Positions 32,185 through 43,400 of a stretch of DNA of 64,000 bases are shown in pieces (the first letter of the stretch is position 1; every line of letters begins with the position of its first letter). Where the stretch lies: NCBI RefSeq assembly GCF_905220565.1, contig NC_059399.1, forward strand, positions 17,104,501 through 17,168,500. The letters run 5' to 3'. The notes beneath the pieces are model-generated. The model did not search any database, had not been told where the DNA came from, and was given only the letters and a program-made list of their open reading frames with translations. This stretch comes from Melitaea cinxia. Taxonomy: Eukaryota; Arthropoda; Insecta; Lepidoptera; Nymphalidae. A program made the translations under genes and the position numbers.

Positions 32185-32532
32185 AGGGGCCATTTACGAA
32201 TTACGTCCCACGTTAGAGGGGGGTAAGTGGTCGCCGAAGTGTGACACTGTGTGACAAGAGGTGGGAGGGGTCCCAAATTTTGTAATATGTCATTTTAACA
32301 TATAATACATCTAACACTAACCCTAACACTACATGTTACTCAAATTGAAATAAAAGTAATTTGGAAATTGATATTTTCATTTAATAACTATGAATTTGTA
32401 GGTGTAAAATTGCAAAATATGTGACGTCACAATAGTTAGGGATGTCTCATAAATGTGATCATCTGTGACGAGGACGGGGAAGTGGTACAAAAATCGTTAA
32501 ATTCGTCTGACGTAATTTATAGATTCCCTCCT
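32185..32532. repeat. candidate MITE
   Basis: CGAATTACGTCCCACG (32196-32211) faces GTCTGACGTAATTTATAG (32506-32523, reverse complement AAATTACGTCAGAC). GAGGTGGGAGGGG and AGGACGGGGAAGTGG also lie inside. The TIRs are short and imperfect. Confidence 0.4.
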
Positions 32533-32995
32533 ATGTGTAACTTACAAATAGTACCTAAAATATAATAGAATGGTAGGTTTATAATATTAAAAGCAAACAC
32601 TATGTAGAGTATCGCGTATTAGGAGTCATCGTTCGTCTTAATAAAACAACTTGTAAACAAGAAAAATAGTTGTAGGAGCATACGACTTTGCATATAATGA
32701 ATAAGATAGCATCGGGGCCTCTTATATGGAAAACAAAGTGATCTAGATACGTAACGTTTAGTGTACAAGCAAAATGTATGATGTAATGGTCTAAGGACAA
32801 AGTTCATATTTACTTGACTGTTGAATAGGATTACTTGTTTCGAATTTTGACATAATTTAAGTTATTCTTGATAACGACTGTTATGGAATACTAGTGAGAA
32901 TTGTTGCCTTAACACCCAGTCGCGTTCAATTTCCGCTCAAGAAAGATTTCGTACAAGCATTTGTACTAAATATTTCAATATTTTATAACAACTGC
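32533..32995. other. intergenic DNA, nothing recognised
   Basis: No gene, RNA or repeat is recognised. Confidence 0.3.
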
Positions 32996-32999
32996 TCTG

Positions 33000-33315
33000 A
33001 GTATAGTGGTGCGAATAACCGCCAAAAATACCTACGGTTTCAGGATTCAATTCCCGCTCGGGATGGATATTTATATTTGTACAAATTTTACCGCAGGTTT
33101 GAATGTCTGTCCTCGTGGGTTTCTCCACCGTGCCGGAGAATACGTTAAGCCTTCGGTCTTGGTTGTTATCATAAATACGTGATAGCGATCGTAACTCATA
33201 GTAGGGAACATATCCGCCACCCGCAGTGGCGCAACGTAGTGGATTACGCTCCAATCTTTCTCCTACGTGGAAAAAGAGTCCTATGCCCAGCAGTGGGATG
33301 TTACAGGGTGAATGC
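33000..33315 (+). repeat. SINE family H copy
   Basis: The body matches 16915-17105: TTGTTATCAT..ACGTGATA, GCGATCGTAACTCATAGTAG, ATATCCGCCACCCGC, TCTCCTACGTGGAAAAAGAG and CTATGCCCAGCAGTGGGATG. The head has a GGATTCAATTCCCGC degenerate B box. Confidence 0.7.
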
Positions 33316-33429
33316 GATTTGTCTCTGGTCTAGGTCTGGTTCTTGTAAGTTTCTCTACTGACCACGTAAATCTTTCTAGAAGGCTATCATCGACACCTGG
33401 TAGCCATGACTACCTTTGGTAGGGAAAAA

Positions 33430-33572
33430 CGTGTTAAATGAAACATCAACTACAGGGCACTACACCTCGGGACACCAGGGTCGCCCCAGGAAGTCGTCGG
33501 CAACGTGAAGGGTCTGCTAGGCTTCCTCAAGGAGCTGGCTGTCCCGAATAGTGTCCACAGTCCATAGTTGGA
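33430..33572 (+). pseudogene. possible LINE ORF1 (gag-like) scrap
   Basis: A GC-richer patch with an open frame LHLGTPGSPQEVVGNVKGLL, then GFLKELAVPNSVHSP and a stop. It resembles the C-terminal end of insect LINE first-ORF proteins in style only. Immediately downstream lies a reverse transcriptase fragment in the opposite orientation. Identity is uncertain. Confidence 0.3.
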
Positions 33573-33635
33573 AAACAGCCCGTGTTTATCAACATCAACA
33601 AACATCAACTATTCTATTCTCTAACTGTACGATGT

Positions 33636-35190
33636 TTACAAGTTGATCCAATGGATACTATACGAGTATATTACTATAGGCTTGCGCCATTTCTCTTTGC
33701 CTAAGGACAACGGAGTAAAGCCCCTATCAACCGCAACAACGTCCATATGCATATCGCTCTTCATATTTAAAAAGTACTCTCTGAGATTATACACCTCACG
33801 ATTGTGGAGATTTTTAGCGTTTAAAAAGCCACGACCCCCACATTTTCGTGGGATGTATAATCTCATCACAGACGATCGAGGATGGTGTATTCGGTACGTT
33901 GTTAACAGTTTACGAACTTGGCGATCAAGGGTATCTAATTTCGTTTGAGTCCATCTCAAAATGCCAAAGATATAGACGATTAAGGGCATAACCCAACTGT
34001 TAAAGGCACGTACCTTGTTACCGCCCGAAAGAAAGCTGTGGAGAACTTTCTTCAGCCGACCAAAGAATCGTTCCTTTACCAGTTGCTTCATGGCTCCGTC
34101 ATCAATGCCCAATGCCTCTGATATTCCGAGATATTTATAGGTTTCACCTTCGTTGAGAGATCTAAAAGACATAGAGTTGTTAAGTTTTAAATTTTCTAAT
34201 GATACAGTTCTACCTCTTTCTACATGGATGACGGCGCATTTATCCACACCAAACTCCATTCTTATACAAGTGCTAAAGGTTTCTGTTATTTTTAACAACT
34301 TGTATAAGTCTGGTAGTTTGGATGCGAAAAGCTTCAAATCATCCATATAAAGTAGGTGAGATATTGCTTTGCTTCCTCTACGAAGGTGAAAGCCCAACCT
34401 TGAATCCTCTAATAAAGTGCTTAAAGGGTTCAAGGCTAGACAAAACCACAATGGACTCAAACTATCACCTTGAAAGATACCCCGCATAATCCTTATCGGT
34501 TCAGACGATCCTGAAACATCGACCGCACCCGGATGACGTAAAAAAGTGTTCCACTGTCTCATACACGTACTCCGAAAAGAGCACAAAGTAGCATCAACTT
34601 TGTAAAGCTCCATTACTTTGATAAGCCATGTATGAGGCACTGAATCATACGCTTTTTTGTAGTCAATCCAAGCGGCAGCCAGATTTTTCCGATTTCGACG
34701 TACCTGTTGGCATATGGTCATGTCTATGAGGAGAAGTTCCTTGGTACCGCGACTACCAGACTTACATCCGTTCTGAGTCGTAGCCAAAATATTATTTGTA
34801 TAGTAATATGTTTTGTAATTTTTGCGACGAGAACAGATGTAAGTAGCTTATAGATGGTGGGTAAGCAAGTTATAGGGCGGTAGTTTTTAGGATCAGCGGT
34901 ACATGCTGATCTGTATAACAGGAATGTGGTACCAGTCGTCATAAATTTTGGTAAAGAATTAGTTGAAATTGCATTTTGAAATTGTGATGCCAGGATGGGG
35001 TGCGAACTATGAAACCATTTAAGCCAAAAGTTATGCAATCCGTCCAGTCCAGGACATTTCCAATTCGACTTTGAACGGATTGCATAACTTATATCGTCTG
35101 AATTTATTTTAATTTGTTCCATTTGTGGAAGTGAGCTGCACCTCTTCCTGACAACATCCATCCAATCACTCTCAATGTGGTCAATGAATT
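33636..35190 (-). pseudogene. R4/Dong/R2-like LINE reverse transcriptase remnant
   Basis: Two frames on the minus strand form one decayed RT. The upstream piece (35161 to about 34780) has NWKCPGLDGLHNFWLKWFH and PKNYRPITCLPTIYKLLTSV. After a frameshift near 34770-34790 the downstream piece (34787-33636, 383 codons) has AWIDYKKAYDSVPHTWL (RT motif 3 region), GIFQGDSLSPLWF and LLYMDDLKLFA (catalytic YMDD at about residues 147-150), YKYLGI and a C-terminal PRKCGGRGFLN. The YMDDLKLFA form and the K-rich FDS-type motif fit the R2/R4 clade better than jockey or CR1. The 5' end of the element and the C-terminal zinc knuckle and endonuclease are missing. Confidence 0.7.
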
Positions 35191-35734
35191 GTTATTATTA
35201 TTATTTTATTTGATTTATTTTATTTTACGGTATTTGTTATTTTCTAAAATACTAAATTTCCTAAATACTTTTATGTACTTAATTAAAAACCAATCAACAA
35301 AATTAAAAAAAATCAAGAACTAGAAAATATATATAAAATTCAACATTTTTTTTTAAATTGTATTGCTCCTATACTATCCGAAGGAACTTCGTTCCTACCT
35401 AGTGTCCCATGACACCACATAATTTTTTCTATTAGGATCGAATCACGGAACTATAAAAAATGCTTCGTCATCAATCTGGCATCGAAACAGCGGTGTCATC
35501 GTTGTGACTGTATAGCTAAGAAAATATTGAAAGTTAAGGGAATTCCCTATTGAGTAGTTACTTATTAGTATTCTAGTACGCTACGTAGTACCTACGTACA
35601 AGAAAGTGTGTATGTAAGCTCCGACGCACGACTGGAGTTTACTCCTTCAGATCGACTGTCGATATAGGCTCAAAAAAGGCTTACTAGTCTAAAAAAGATC
35701 AATACCATATCAAGTTGTAAGTAAACACAACAGA
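35191..35734. other. intergenic DNA with retroelement scraps
   Basis: A (TTA)n patch at 35193 begins where the RT remnant stops. 35385-35425 has GGAACTTCGTTCC and GTGTCCCATGACACCAC, also seen at 56031-56070. No gene. Confidence 0.4.
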
Positions 35735-35870
35735 GCTCCTGGGGGGGATTGGGTCGGCAACGCGCTTGCGATGCTTCTGGTGTTGCATGCGTCTATAAGC
35801 TACGGTAATCTCTTACCATCAGGTGAGCCGTACGCTTGTTTGTCGACCTAGTGGTATAAAAAAAACTAAT
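35735..35870 (+). repeat. family B, 3' part
   Basis: GAGCTCCTGGGGGGGATTGG, GTCGGCAACGCGCTTGCGAT, GGTGTTGCATGCG, TACCATCAGGTGAGCCGTAC, CGACCTAGTGGTAT and an A-run. Confidence 0.75.
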
Positions 35871-35889
35871 CAAATAACGCTATCTATCG

Positions 35890-36015
35890 ATCGATCGATG
35901 ACGTTATTAGAAAACGTCGTTGTCCATCTGAACCCTATTGGCTTCCGATAGACGACGACGTTTTCTTAGTAGTTTATCTTTCCGATAGATGGCGTTACGA
36001 GAAACGTAATGAGGT
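35890..36015. repeat. inverted-repeat patch
   Basis: (ATCG)n followed by TAGAAAACGTCGTTGTC and, inverted, GACGACGACGTTTTCTTAG. CGATAGATGGCGTTACGAG follows. Possibly a degraded MITE. Confidence 0.45.
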
Positions 36016-36445
36016 TATTCGTTCAGTAGATTTTACTCGTATTTTATTCATACCGGGGGCCTTATATGAAAATCGGTTCTTAAGGAGTACTCTAAAAACT
36101 GAACTGCCCTATAATTTAATAATAACATGTATTTACCTAATATTTTCCATGATTTCACACAAATACATGTAACGTTAAATAGCTTCGAATGACAAATTAA
36201 TTTGAAAAGTTTACTAGGAAAACTATCAGTATTTACCAGTGATTCATTTTACCTTTTCAGTTTATAAGTAAATGTGTTTATGTATATATTTTAACTTCCT
36301 TACAAAATAACAAGTAAGTATTACTACTTAGTGGGAAAGAACTCATTCAACCAAGTATGAAGTAGGTACTGCTCTTTATCACATATCAATTATTGCTGAT
36401 ATTTAGGGCCCGTTTCACCGGGGTCGTTAACGCTCTTTGACAGGT

Positions 36446-36648
36446 TTTTTTTTTTTTTATATAACTAGGTCGGCAAACAAGCGTATACGGCTCACCTCAT
36501 GGTAAACGATTACCGTAGCCTATATACCTTTGTAATACTACAAGCATCACAAGCACGTTGCCGACCCTATCCCCAATTCCCCCCAGGAGCTCACCTTACT
36601 CACCAACAGGAACAGAACATTGTAAACAGTATTCCATCAGTTCCTCCT
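36446..36648 (-). repeat. family B copy, truncated
   Basis: Poly-T, AACTAGGTCGGCAAACAAGC, ACGGCTCACCTCATGGTAAA, GCACGTTGCCGACCC, CAGGAGCTCACCTTACTCAC. The 5' third is missing. Confidence 0.75.
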
Positions 36649-36914
36649 ATTTGATGTCTGTAAAAAGTCGGTTTAAAATATAAAATCTTATGTAAAAAAA
36701 ATAAAACGTATTTCCAGAGATAAACACTTATGATAATTTAGGGCACGTGGTATCATAATTAATACGTAACAATCTACAACGCAAAAGCGTGTTATTCACC
36801 AAAACGGAATTTTAATTTGTTTATATTCTCATACTTTGTAACTTTTAATTAAAACGAGTATCGGTTTGATTGACGAATGGTTTTTATGTTTTAGAAATTA
36901 GTTAGCCTTTTATA

Positions 36915-37010
36915 TTATCTTTCTAGCATATATGGCGGAAAAAAAAATATGGCAGATTTTATTTCAATTCTAGCATATATGGCGGAAGGCAGATTTTATT
37001 TCAATTAAAT
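36915..37010 (+). repeat. short direct duplication
   Basis: CTAGCATATATGGCGGAA and GGCAGATTTTATTTCAATT occur twice, about 46 bases apart. Confidence 0.6.
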
Positions 37011-37191
37011 GTCAAGTCAATTTGTTTATAACAGGATATAAATTTAGCAGGAGAACAGAAATCGGTCTAGTATAGTTACATCGGAAGGTCATTGACATTG
37101 TGACTATTTTCAATGTTTTGGCAGTTTTTGTTGTCTATAAATTTAATTGCTTTATGATACCAATGACCAAGAGATCGAATTTGAAGTAAAA

Positions 37192-37345
37192 CTTTTGTAC
37201 GCACGCATGACGTGGGGAGTAAGCTGGTGATGGCGTGACGAGAGCGTTACGAAAAGTGTGATCGGGCGAGGCGAACGGAAGTTGAAAGAAAGATATAAGT
37301 TAGATTGAGCTAAAGAAGTCTTACTTCAGTCGTTTGGTCTAAATA
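37192..37345 (+). repeat. MITE family C copy
   Basis: GAAGTAAAACTTTTGTACGC at one end and AAAGAAGTCTTACTTCAGTC at the other are terminal inverted repeats. The body has GTGACGAGAGCGTTACGAAA, GTGTGATCGGGCGAGGCGAA and GATATAAGTTAGATTG. It is followed by the host-side CGTTTGGTCTAAA. Confidence 0.75.
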
Positions 37346-37425
37346 AAACTCGTTTTATTTGTTTTTAATATATAAGTACACATTTATAATAACTATGTCA
37401 TTTTACCTACCTGTGTCTGCGCTGT

Positions 37426-37650
37426 GTGGTTACGGCAGTAAAGAATATAGCCACCCCCTCTCTTTCCGTGGGTGTCGTAAGAGGCGACTAAGGGATAACA
37501 CAGTTCCACTACCACCTTGGAACTTACAAAGCCGGCCGATGGCGGGATAACCATCCAACTGCTGGCTTTGAAATACACAGGCCGAAGACGGGCAGCAGCG
37601 TCTTCTGTGCGACAAAGCTAGCCTTGCGGTCACCAACCCTCCAACAGCGC
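37426..37650 (+). repeat. family A, 3'-truncated copy
   Basis: TGTGTGGTTACGGCAGTAAA, CCACCCCCTCTCTTTCCGTG, CTAAGGGATAACACAGTTCC, CCGAAGACGGGCAGCAGCG and GCGGTCACCAACCCTCCAAC. The (TGA)n end is absent, unusual for a 5'-truncating LINE product. Confidence 0.75.
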
Positions 37651-37839
37651 GCAATTTTATATTAAAAAAAATGAATACTTCTTAGTAATTATTTTAACGT
37701 CTTTCTGTGTATAAGTAATACGGGTTCAAGGAAAGCGGTGACCAAAAGGTATTTCTCAGTAAAGATAAGAAAAGTCGAGTCATAAAGGTGGATTGAGGTA
37801 TGTCTGTAGGTAATTCGCTTTATTCTTAAGCATTGCGTA

Positions 37840-37909
37840 TTTGCGTATAGATTTAAGCCACAAACTTCGTAATAATTTACGAAGTTTGTGGCTTAAATCT
37901 ATACGCAAA
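37840..37909. repeat. perfect 33-bp hairpin, 4-base loop
   Basis: 37840-37872 (TTTGCGTATAGATTTAAGCC and on) is the exact reverse complement of 37877-37909, separated by TAAT. No other copy is seen in the window. Confidence 0.9.
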
Positions 37910-38370
37910 ATATGTTTACGTCAAATAAAACTGAACTGACTAAACCACAAATCGATAAAACAAATGAAAGAAAATTAATAGAGCTTACGAAAATTTTTAA
38001 TATATTTTTTTAAAATGTTCAATTTTTATTAAATAAAAACTCTTTTTTTTCTAAAAAGTACTAAATCGATTACAGTCATTAATTATAAATTATTTGGAAA
38101 TTTATAAATAAACATTAGCTAATTTTATCCTGAAATATATATAGGGTTGCAGATTATGCTGATTTTATAAACAATATACTCCGGACATTCACGTAACCCT
38201 TGCTCGACAGCCCGTTGCAGTAACCACTGTGCCTATAGATCGTCTAAAAATCGCTTTTATTGCAGATTCTTAAAATCTTGACAGTTGACTCATCTACCGT
38301 GTCCATGAAGAGAGGTGCCATCACGTACGTTGCGCCTGTTTACATCTTGATAATATGAAACACTTTATTG

Positions 38371-38610
38371 CAATAAAACTTTTTTACGCACACTTGACTT
38401 GCGGAGTAAGCTGGTGAATGCATTATGAGAACGTTACGAAAAGTGCGATTGGGGGAGGTGAACGGAACAAGAGAGAGAAGTACGAGCGCACATTTTCTTT
38501 CTCTCTTTGTCTCATAGCCAGCTATGTTTCGTATATCTAAGACACAGTGCTAGCATATTGTGCAGGCCTATAGCTAAAAAAGTTTTACTTCAGTTATGTG
38601 GTCTAAAGGA
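38371..38610 (+). repeat. MITE family C copy
   Basis: AATAAAACTTTTTTACGCAC start, TTGACTTGCGGAGTAAGCTG, GAGAACGTTACGAAAAGTGC, AAAAAAGTTTTACTTCAGTT end, ATGTGGTCTAAA flank. It is longer than other copies because it retains the CTCTCTTTGTCTCATAG block. Confidence 0.7.
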
Positions 38611-39114
38611 ACTCTTTTGTTTTAATATTTTAGTTTTTTTGAGCGTAAAAAGAAATAAAAAAAAATTTATTACTCAGACTACAAAGGGTCCATAATTGTT
38701 AGTAAAAATAAAAGATGAAAGCTAATAACTAATGTTAGTACTTAATAACTAAAAGTGACTTTGTAATGTCACACAAATGCCTGAGTTCAACTCCAATCAT
38801 TTTCCTAAATATTACAATTTGAATCGAAATTCTTCTTCGCTTACTGTCTGCTCAGCTACCGTAGCCGACACAACCTTAATATTCATGTTTCCAAAAGGGT
38901 GGGTCCTCTTTGGGTTAGAAACAAGAATTAAGTACCTTTCACTATACGCTAATCCTGTATCAATAAATCTCTCAATTAGATACCGAGCAACGATAAGTCA
39001 TTCTTTTGTTCACGCGATTAGTTGGACACGAGCCAATCATTAGAATGACTGCTTATACTTCCGACAAACGTTAAATTAATCATTTATATTAAAAATCAAT
39101 ACATATAATAAAAA
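38611..39114. other. intergenic DNA, nothing recognised
   Basis: An 88-codon open frame at 38777-39043 has no start context, splice signals or recognisable similarity. Confidence 0.3.
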
Positions 39115-39440
39115 TGTAACGGGTCGCTGTCTGTACGTTTAAGATATATGAGAAACATTATTATTGGGACCTTTATCAACGCAAATAGCACTCAAAAAAA
39201 TGATTGTCAGAATTTTCGTCTATCGTTTGTCTGTGTGCTTGTGCACGCTAATCTCAGAAACGACTTATCCGATTTAGATGTGATTTTTACTAATATATTA
39301 CGGCAAGCTTAACTTAACGTTTAGTGTTTGTTTTATGTCCATCGGTTCATAAATAAAAAAGTTATGCCAATTCAAAGAATCACGTTGAACATGTAAAGTC
39401 ACTATTCCACGCGGACGAAGTCGCGAACACAGCTAGCAAA
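39115..39440 (+). repeat. family E copy
   Basis: ACGGGTCGCTGTCTGTACG, GATATATGAGAAACATTATT, ACGCAAATAGCACTC, TCCATCGGTTCATAAATAAA and CACGCGGACGAAGTCGCG. Confidence 0.7.
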
Positions 39441-40396
39441 CGATAAAACACAGATTAAAAAAATTGACAAATCTGACAAATGGACAAAGGTTTGTGTCAA
39501 CTGTGGGCGTTTAACTGATCTTAAAGGTGCTCTGTTGCTGATTTCTAAAGAATTCTATTGATCTGGTTGAACTGGAAACTTTGTAAAATGATGCAAACTG
39601 TTTCTTTTTGTAATAGTTTAATACCACTCCAAAAATCCGATTCGGAATGTAGATGGCAGAGAAAAATTGTCAGGAAACTCTATCGTTACTTTTAAAAACT
39701 GTCAATATTTAACTAAGTAAGTATTACAAATCGTAATATAAAAAATATATTATTTTATTTTACTAAAATATTTCACACAGACGTGTCTCATACATATGAA
39801 ACTTTTTTAAGCTTTGAATTGAGCTAAACTTTTTTAAGAAAATTGCTGCGGAAATTTGCGGACGGAGGAATATGAAATTACGTACACTTAAAGTTAAAAA
39901 AATGCAGAATACTATTTTTTTTAAGTATGCATAATTAATACATTAAATCAATAAAAAAACATTACACACACTATCGTGTATATTCTACACACACACGCAT
40001 ATATACTCTTTTGTTTATTATTATAGAAGTATTATATTATAATTACATAGTACTGATTTTTTTAATTATTTTTAATATTTATATACTGGAAAATAACAGC
40101 AAATCGTTTCTAGGAAATTACTCGGTTTAAATTGATTAATTTATTTAATTTTAAAATAACTGTATCAACAACCAGTGTCATCAACTACAAATTAAATTAA
40201 ATACAGAGAATTAATAATATCCATGAAAATAAATTAAAAAAAGTTTTTTATTTACAATTGATAAAATTTGTCAAAAAATATTGTGACCTAATAATTGTAA
40301 TTGAAATATCCTATTACAGATATTATTATCAAACAAATAGTTAACGGCGCAAAACCAGAAGGGCGTATCTGCAACCCTTGTCCGTACTATTAAAAC
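39441..40396. other. upstream region of the secreted gene
   Basis: AT-rich and non-repetitive as far as seen. It precedes the TATA box at 40397 and so includes any proximal regulatory DNA. No motif is claimed. Confidence 0.35.
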
Positions 40397-40428
40397 TATA
40401 TAAATGTGAGTACAGGGCTACATATAAG
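40397..40428 (+). promoter_or_regulatory. TATA-type core promoter
   Basis: TATATAAA at 40397-40404, 96 bases before the ATG at 40500. A second, weaker CATATAAGG lies at 40421-40429. Either gives a leader of about 50-75 bases. No other TATA this close to an ATG with a donor directly downstream was noted. Confidence 0.6.
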
Positions 40429-40499
40429 GCGACGATAGCTAGCAGACCCGCACTTCCCTTGTGACTCTCGTGCAGGCGTTTTCCTTGTGTAGTGACAAT

Positions 40500-43400
40500 A
40501 TGGCGATTATTCTCGTAAGTTTTTTTTTTTTGAAATATTCAGTGATATTTTTGCGTTTAATGGGATTTAATATTTTGTGATATTATTGCATTAAATAGGA
40601 TCTATACAAGGTTTTAAATGTATTCTTTCTGTAAAAAAAAAAAAATGAGAGGAATGGTTTTATATATTTTTTTTTCAATTGTTGTGATCTACACTTACAG
40701 AAAATTTATAATGTGACATGTTTATAAAGTTACTAGCTGACTCGGCTTCTTCTTGGAAACATTTAGCCATATTTATTTTATTTTTTCGTGCTCGTTTTTT
40801 TTTTTTTTTTGTTATTTCAAAACCCTGTACTGACAATAACAAACACATCAAAATACAACACGCATACATACATTTCGTAAATTTTTTTAAACATACGTAA
40901 ACAAACATAGTCATCTGTTCCCAAGGTTAGCAACTTAATGTTTGTTATAGGTAGCAGCCGACTGACTTCTTTTATGTATATGACACCTAGATTCAGACGG
41001 GAATCGTTCCCACAACCCACGGAGCAGAAAGCATGGTCAATACAAATTGCACCAACGCGCTAGCTAGAGATACTTTTTATTCATATAATAGACCAGCTGA
41101 TCCAAACTACGCTGAAATGTCTCGTTAACTGTCTGTATGTCTGCAAACATGGCTTCGCATTGCATTTTTATCAATGCGAAAAGAAAAAGGTTTTTAAAAA
41201 GTTTCGCCATTTTTTTTCTGTAAATGTTTTTTATTTATTTGATTGGCACGCAAATCCGATTCGGTCACCGACAGTAACATGAGTTTTTACGCCATTTTTG
41301 GCGCGAACTTGTGGAGGCCGATGTCCAGCAGTGGACTGCGATAGACTGAAGTGTGAGTGTGCAAGTCCGATTAAGACAAACTAAAAGACTCAGTAAATAT
41401 TTTTGATGATTTTTAAGCATTTACGGTTTTAAACTACGCAAGAATAATTTTTATGATTTTTGATTTAACCAGTGAGTCTATGTAATATATTTTCGTATCA
41501 TATTCATTTAAGATTTTTTTAGACAATCCATTATTTTTATAAACACTTTATTAAATATATTTTTTTGATTTTACCACTTGTAACATTTCAATAAATATAT
41601 TTTAATTATTAGAATTATCGCCCTTCAGTGTGTTTTTTTTTTCTTATTTTATTTTTTTATTTATTTAAATACGAGTGTGCTTTAGACCACACAGCTGAAG
41701 TAAAACTTCTCCAGCAATATACGAAACGTAACTGGGTATGAGAGAAAGAGAGAAATAAAATGTGTGCTCGCACCTCTCTCTTGCTCCGTTCGCCTCGCCC
41801 GATCACACTTTTCATAACGCTCTCGTCACGCATTCACCAGCTTACTCCTCAAGTCAAGCGGTCGTAAAGAAGCTTTACTTCAAAAGTCTATTTTAAACAC
41901 GTTTTTATTTTGAATCGCAGAAAGATTGTAAATCGGAAAATTAAGGTTGTAATGGATGATCATCTATGTTAAAAAGTCACGGTATGTCTAGAATTTTGTA
42001 ATGGGTATATATTAAGGATTTCAAAAACTAAGTGACCAAAGCGGTTCCCATCGCAACTGTAATTATGGGTTAAGCAAGGGTTATGTGGGACAGAGTTTGT
42101 GACGATATTTTACCATAGAGCTGCATGGAAGGTGTATATGACAGAAAAACTTTATACGCATAGAAATATAATAGAAAAAAATTCTAAATTTACTGTGTAA
42201 GTTATATTTAAAAAATGTTTTCCATATTTAGTAACATACGTGACAAATTTATTTTTAATTATTAATTTAAAAAAATATATATATATAAACTTAGCAGCAC
42301 CTTTTCAATTAAGTTATTTATAAGTAATACACATATAAACTCATATTAAAACTAATTTCTTAAATTTGAATAAATTTTAAAGAAATACAATAAATGGATA
42401 ATACTCCGAAACTTTTCCTACACGGAGAAAGATAATAATAATAATAATAATACGCTTTATTGTACACCATTAAAAGAAACAACAAAAAACATAAAATGAA
42501 AGGTATACAAAGGAAAGATGTGAATGGACCAATCAAAAATATAATAAAAATTGTTTCATTAGTAATTTTATATAAAAAAAAAAAACATAATTTATTTGAT
42601 TTGAATTGTACAATAATTGTAATCGTTGATTCGAATAATTGTAATATTTGATTCAAATACACATTGTAAAATGTAATATAACAAATATAATTCATGCCAT
42701 ATCTGGTAACATTGCATTCTAGGTTTCCACGGACTTTGAATACAAAAGGGAAACATCAATTTGTCACGGTATCGTAGGAATTACGTAAATGTGCGTTTTT
42801 CTTCGATATGTGGACACACTAATGCTTGTTGACGAATTACTTCTGTCATAATACTGAAATAATATCGATAGTGTAGGTACTATTTATATTTTATACTTAT
42901 AACTAGCAGACACCGCAAACGTTGTTTTGCCATATATGTTATTAACCCCCTTAATCCCCCCCTTTATAACTTAGGGGTTTGAAAAATAGATGTTGACCGA
43001 TTCTCAGACCTACCAGATATGCATACAAAATTTCATAAAAATCGGTCCAATCATTTCGTAGGAGTATGGTAACTAACATGACACGAGAATGTTATATATA
43101 AGAAGATAGCTTTTGATGTTTTTGGGGTAAAATATATTCATCGATCTTGCTCTTATCATTGATTTCATACAAATTCATTAAGTAGTTTCTTAGTGACGCT
43201 CGATCAATGAAAGTGAAAAAGTCGATACAAGAGTTTCCTCAAATTACATTTTTTCTCAATGCTGTCCCGATTTGACATGCTACAATTTTGTTGTAGGTAA
43301 AAACTGGATATAACTGGAAATTCTGATGTTTTACTTGTCAAATTGCTCGACACTTTTAAGAAAGAAAGTAATGACGTTGAGCTGCTCAGTGCTCTGCTCC

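Noticed and set aside
32600..32807. Two overlapping 62-66-codon minus-strand frames
   Set aside because: No start context, splice sites or recognisable similarity; lengths expected by chance.
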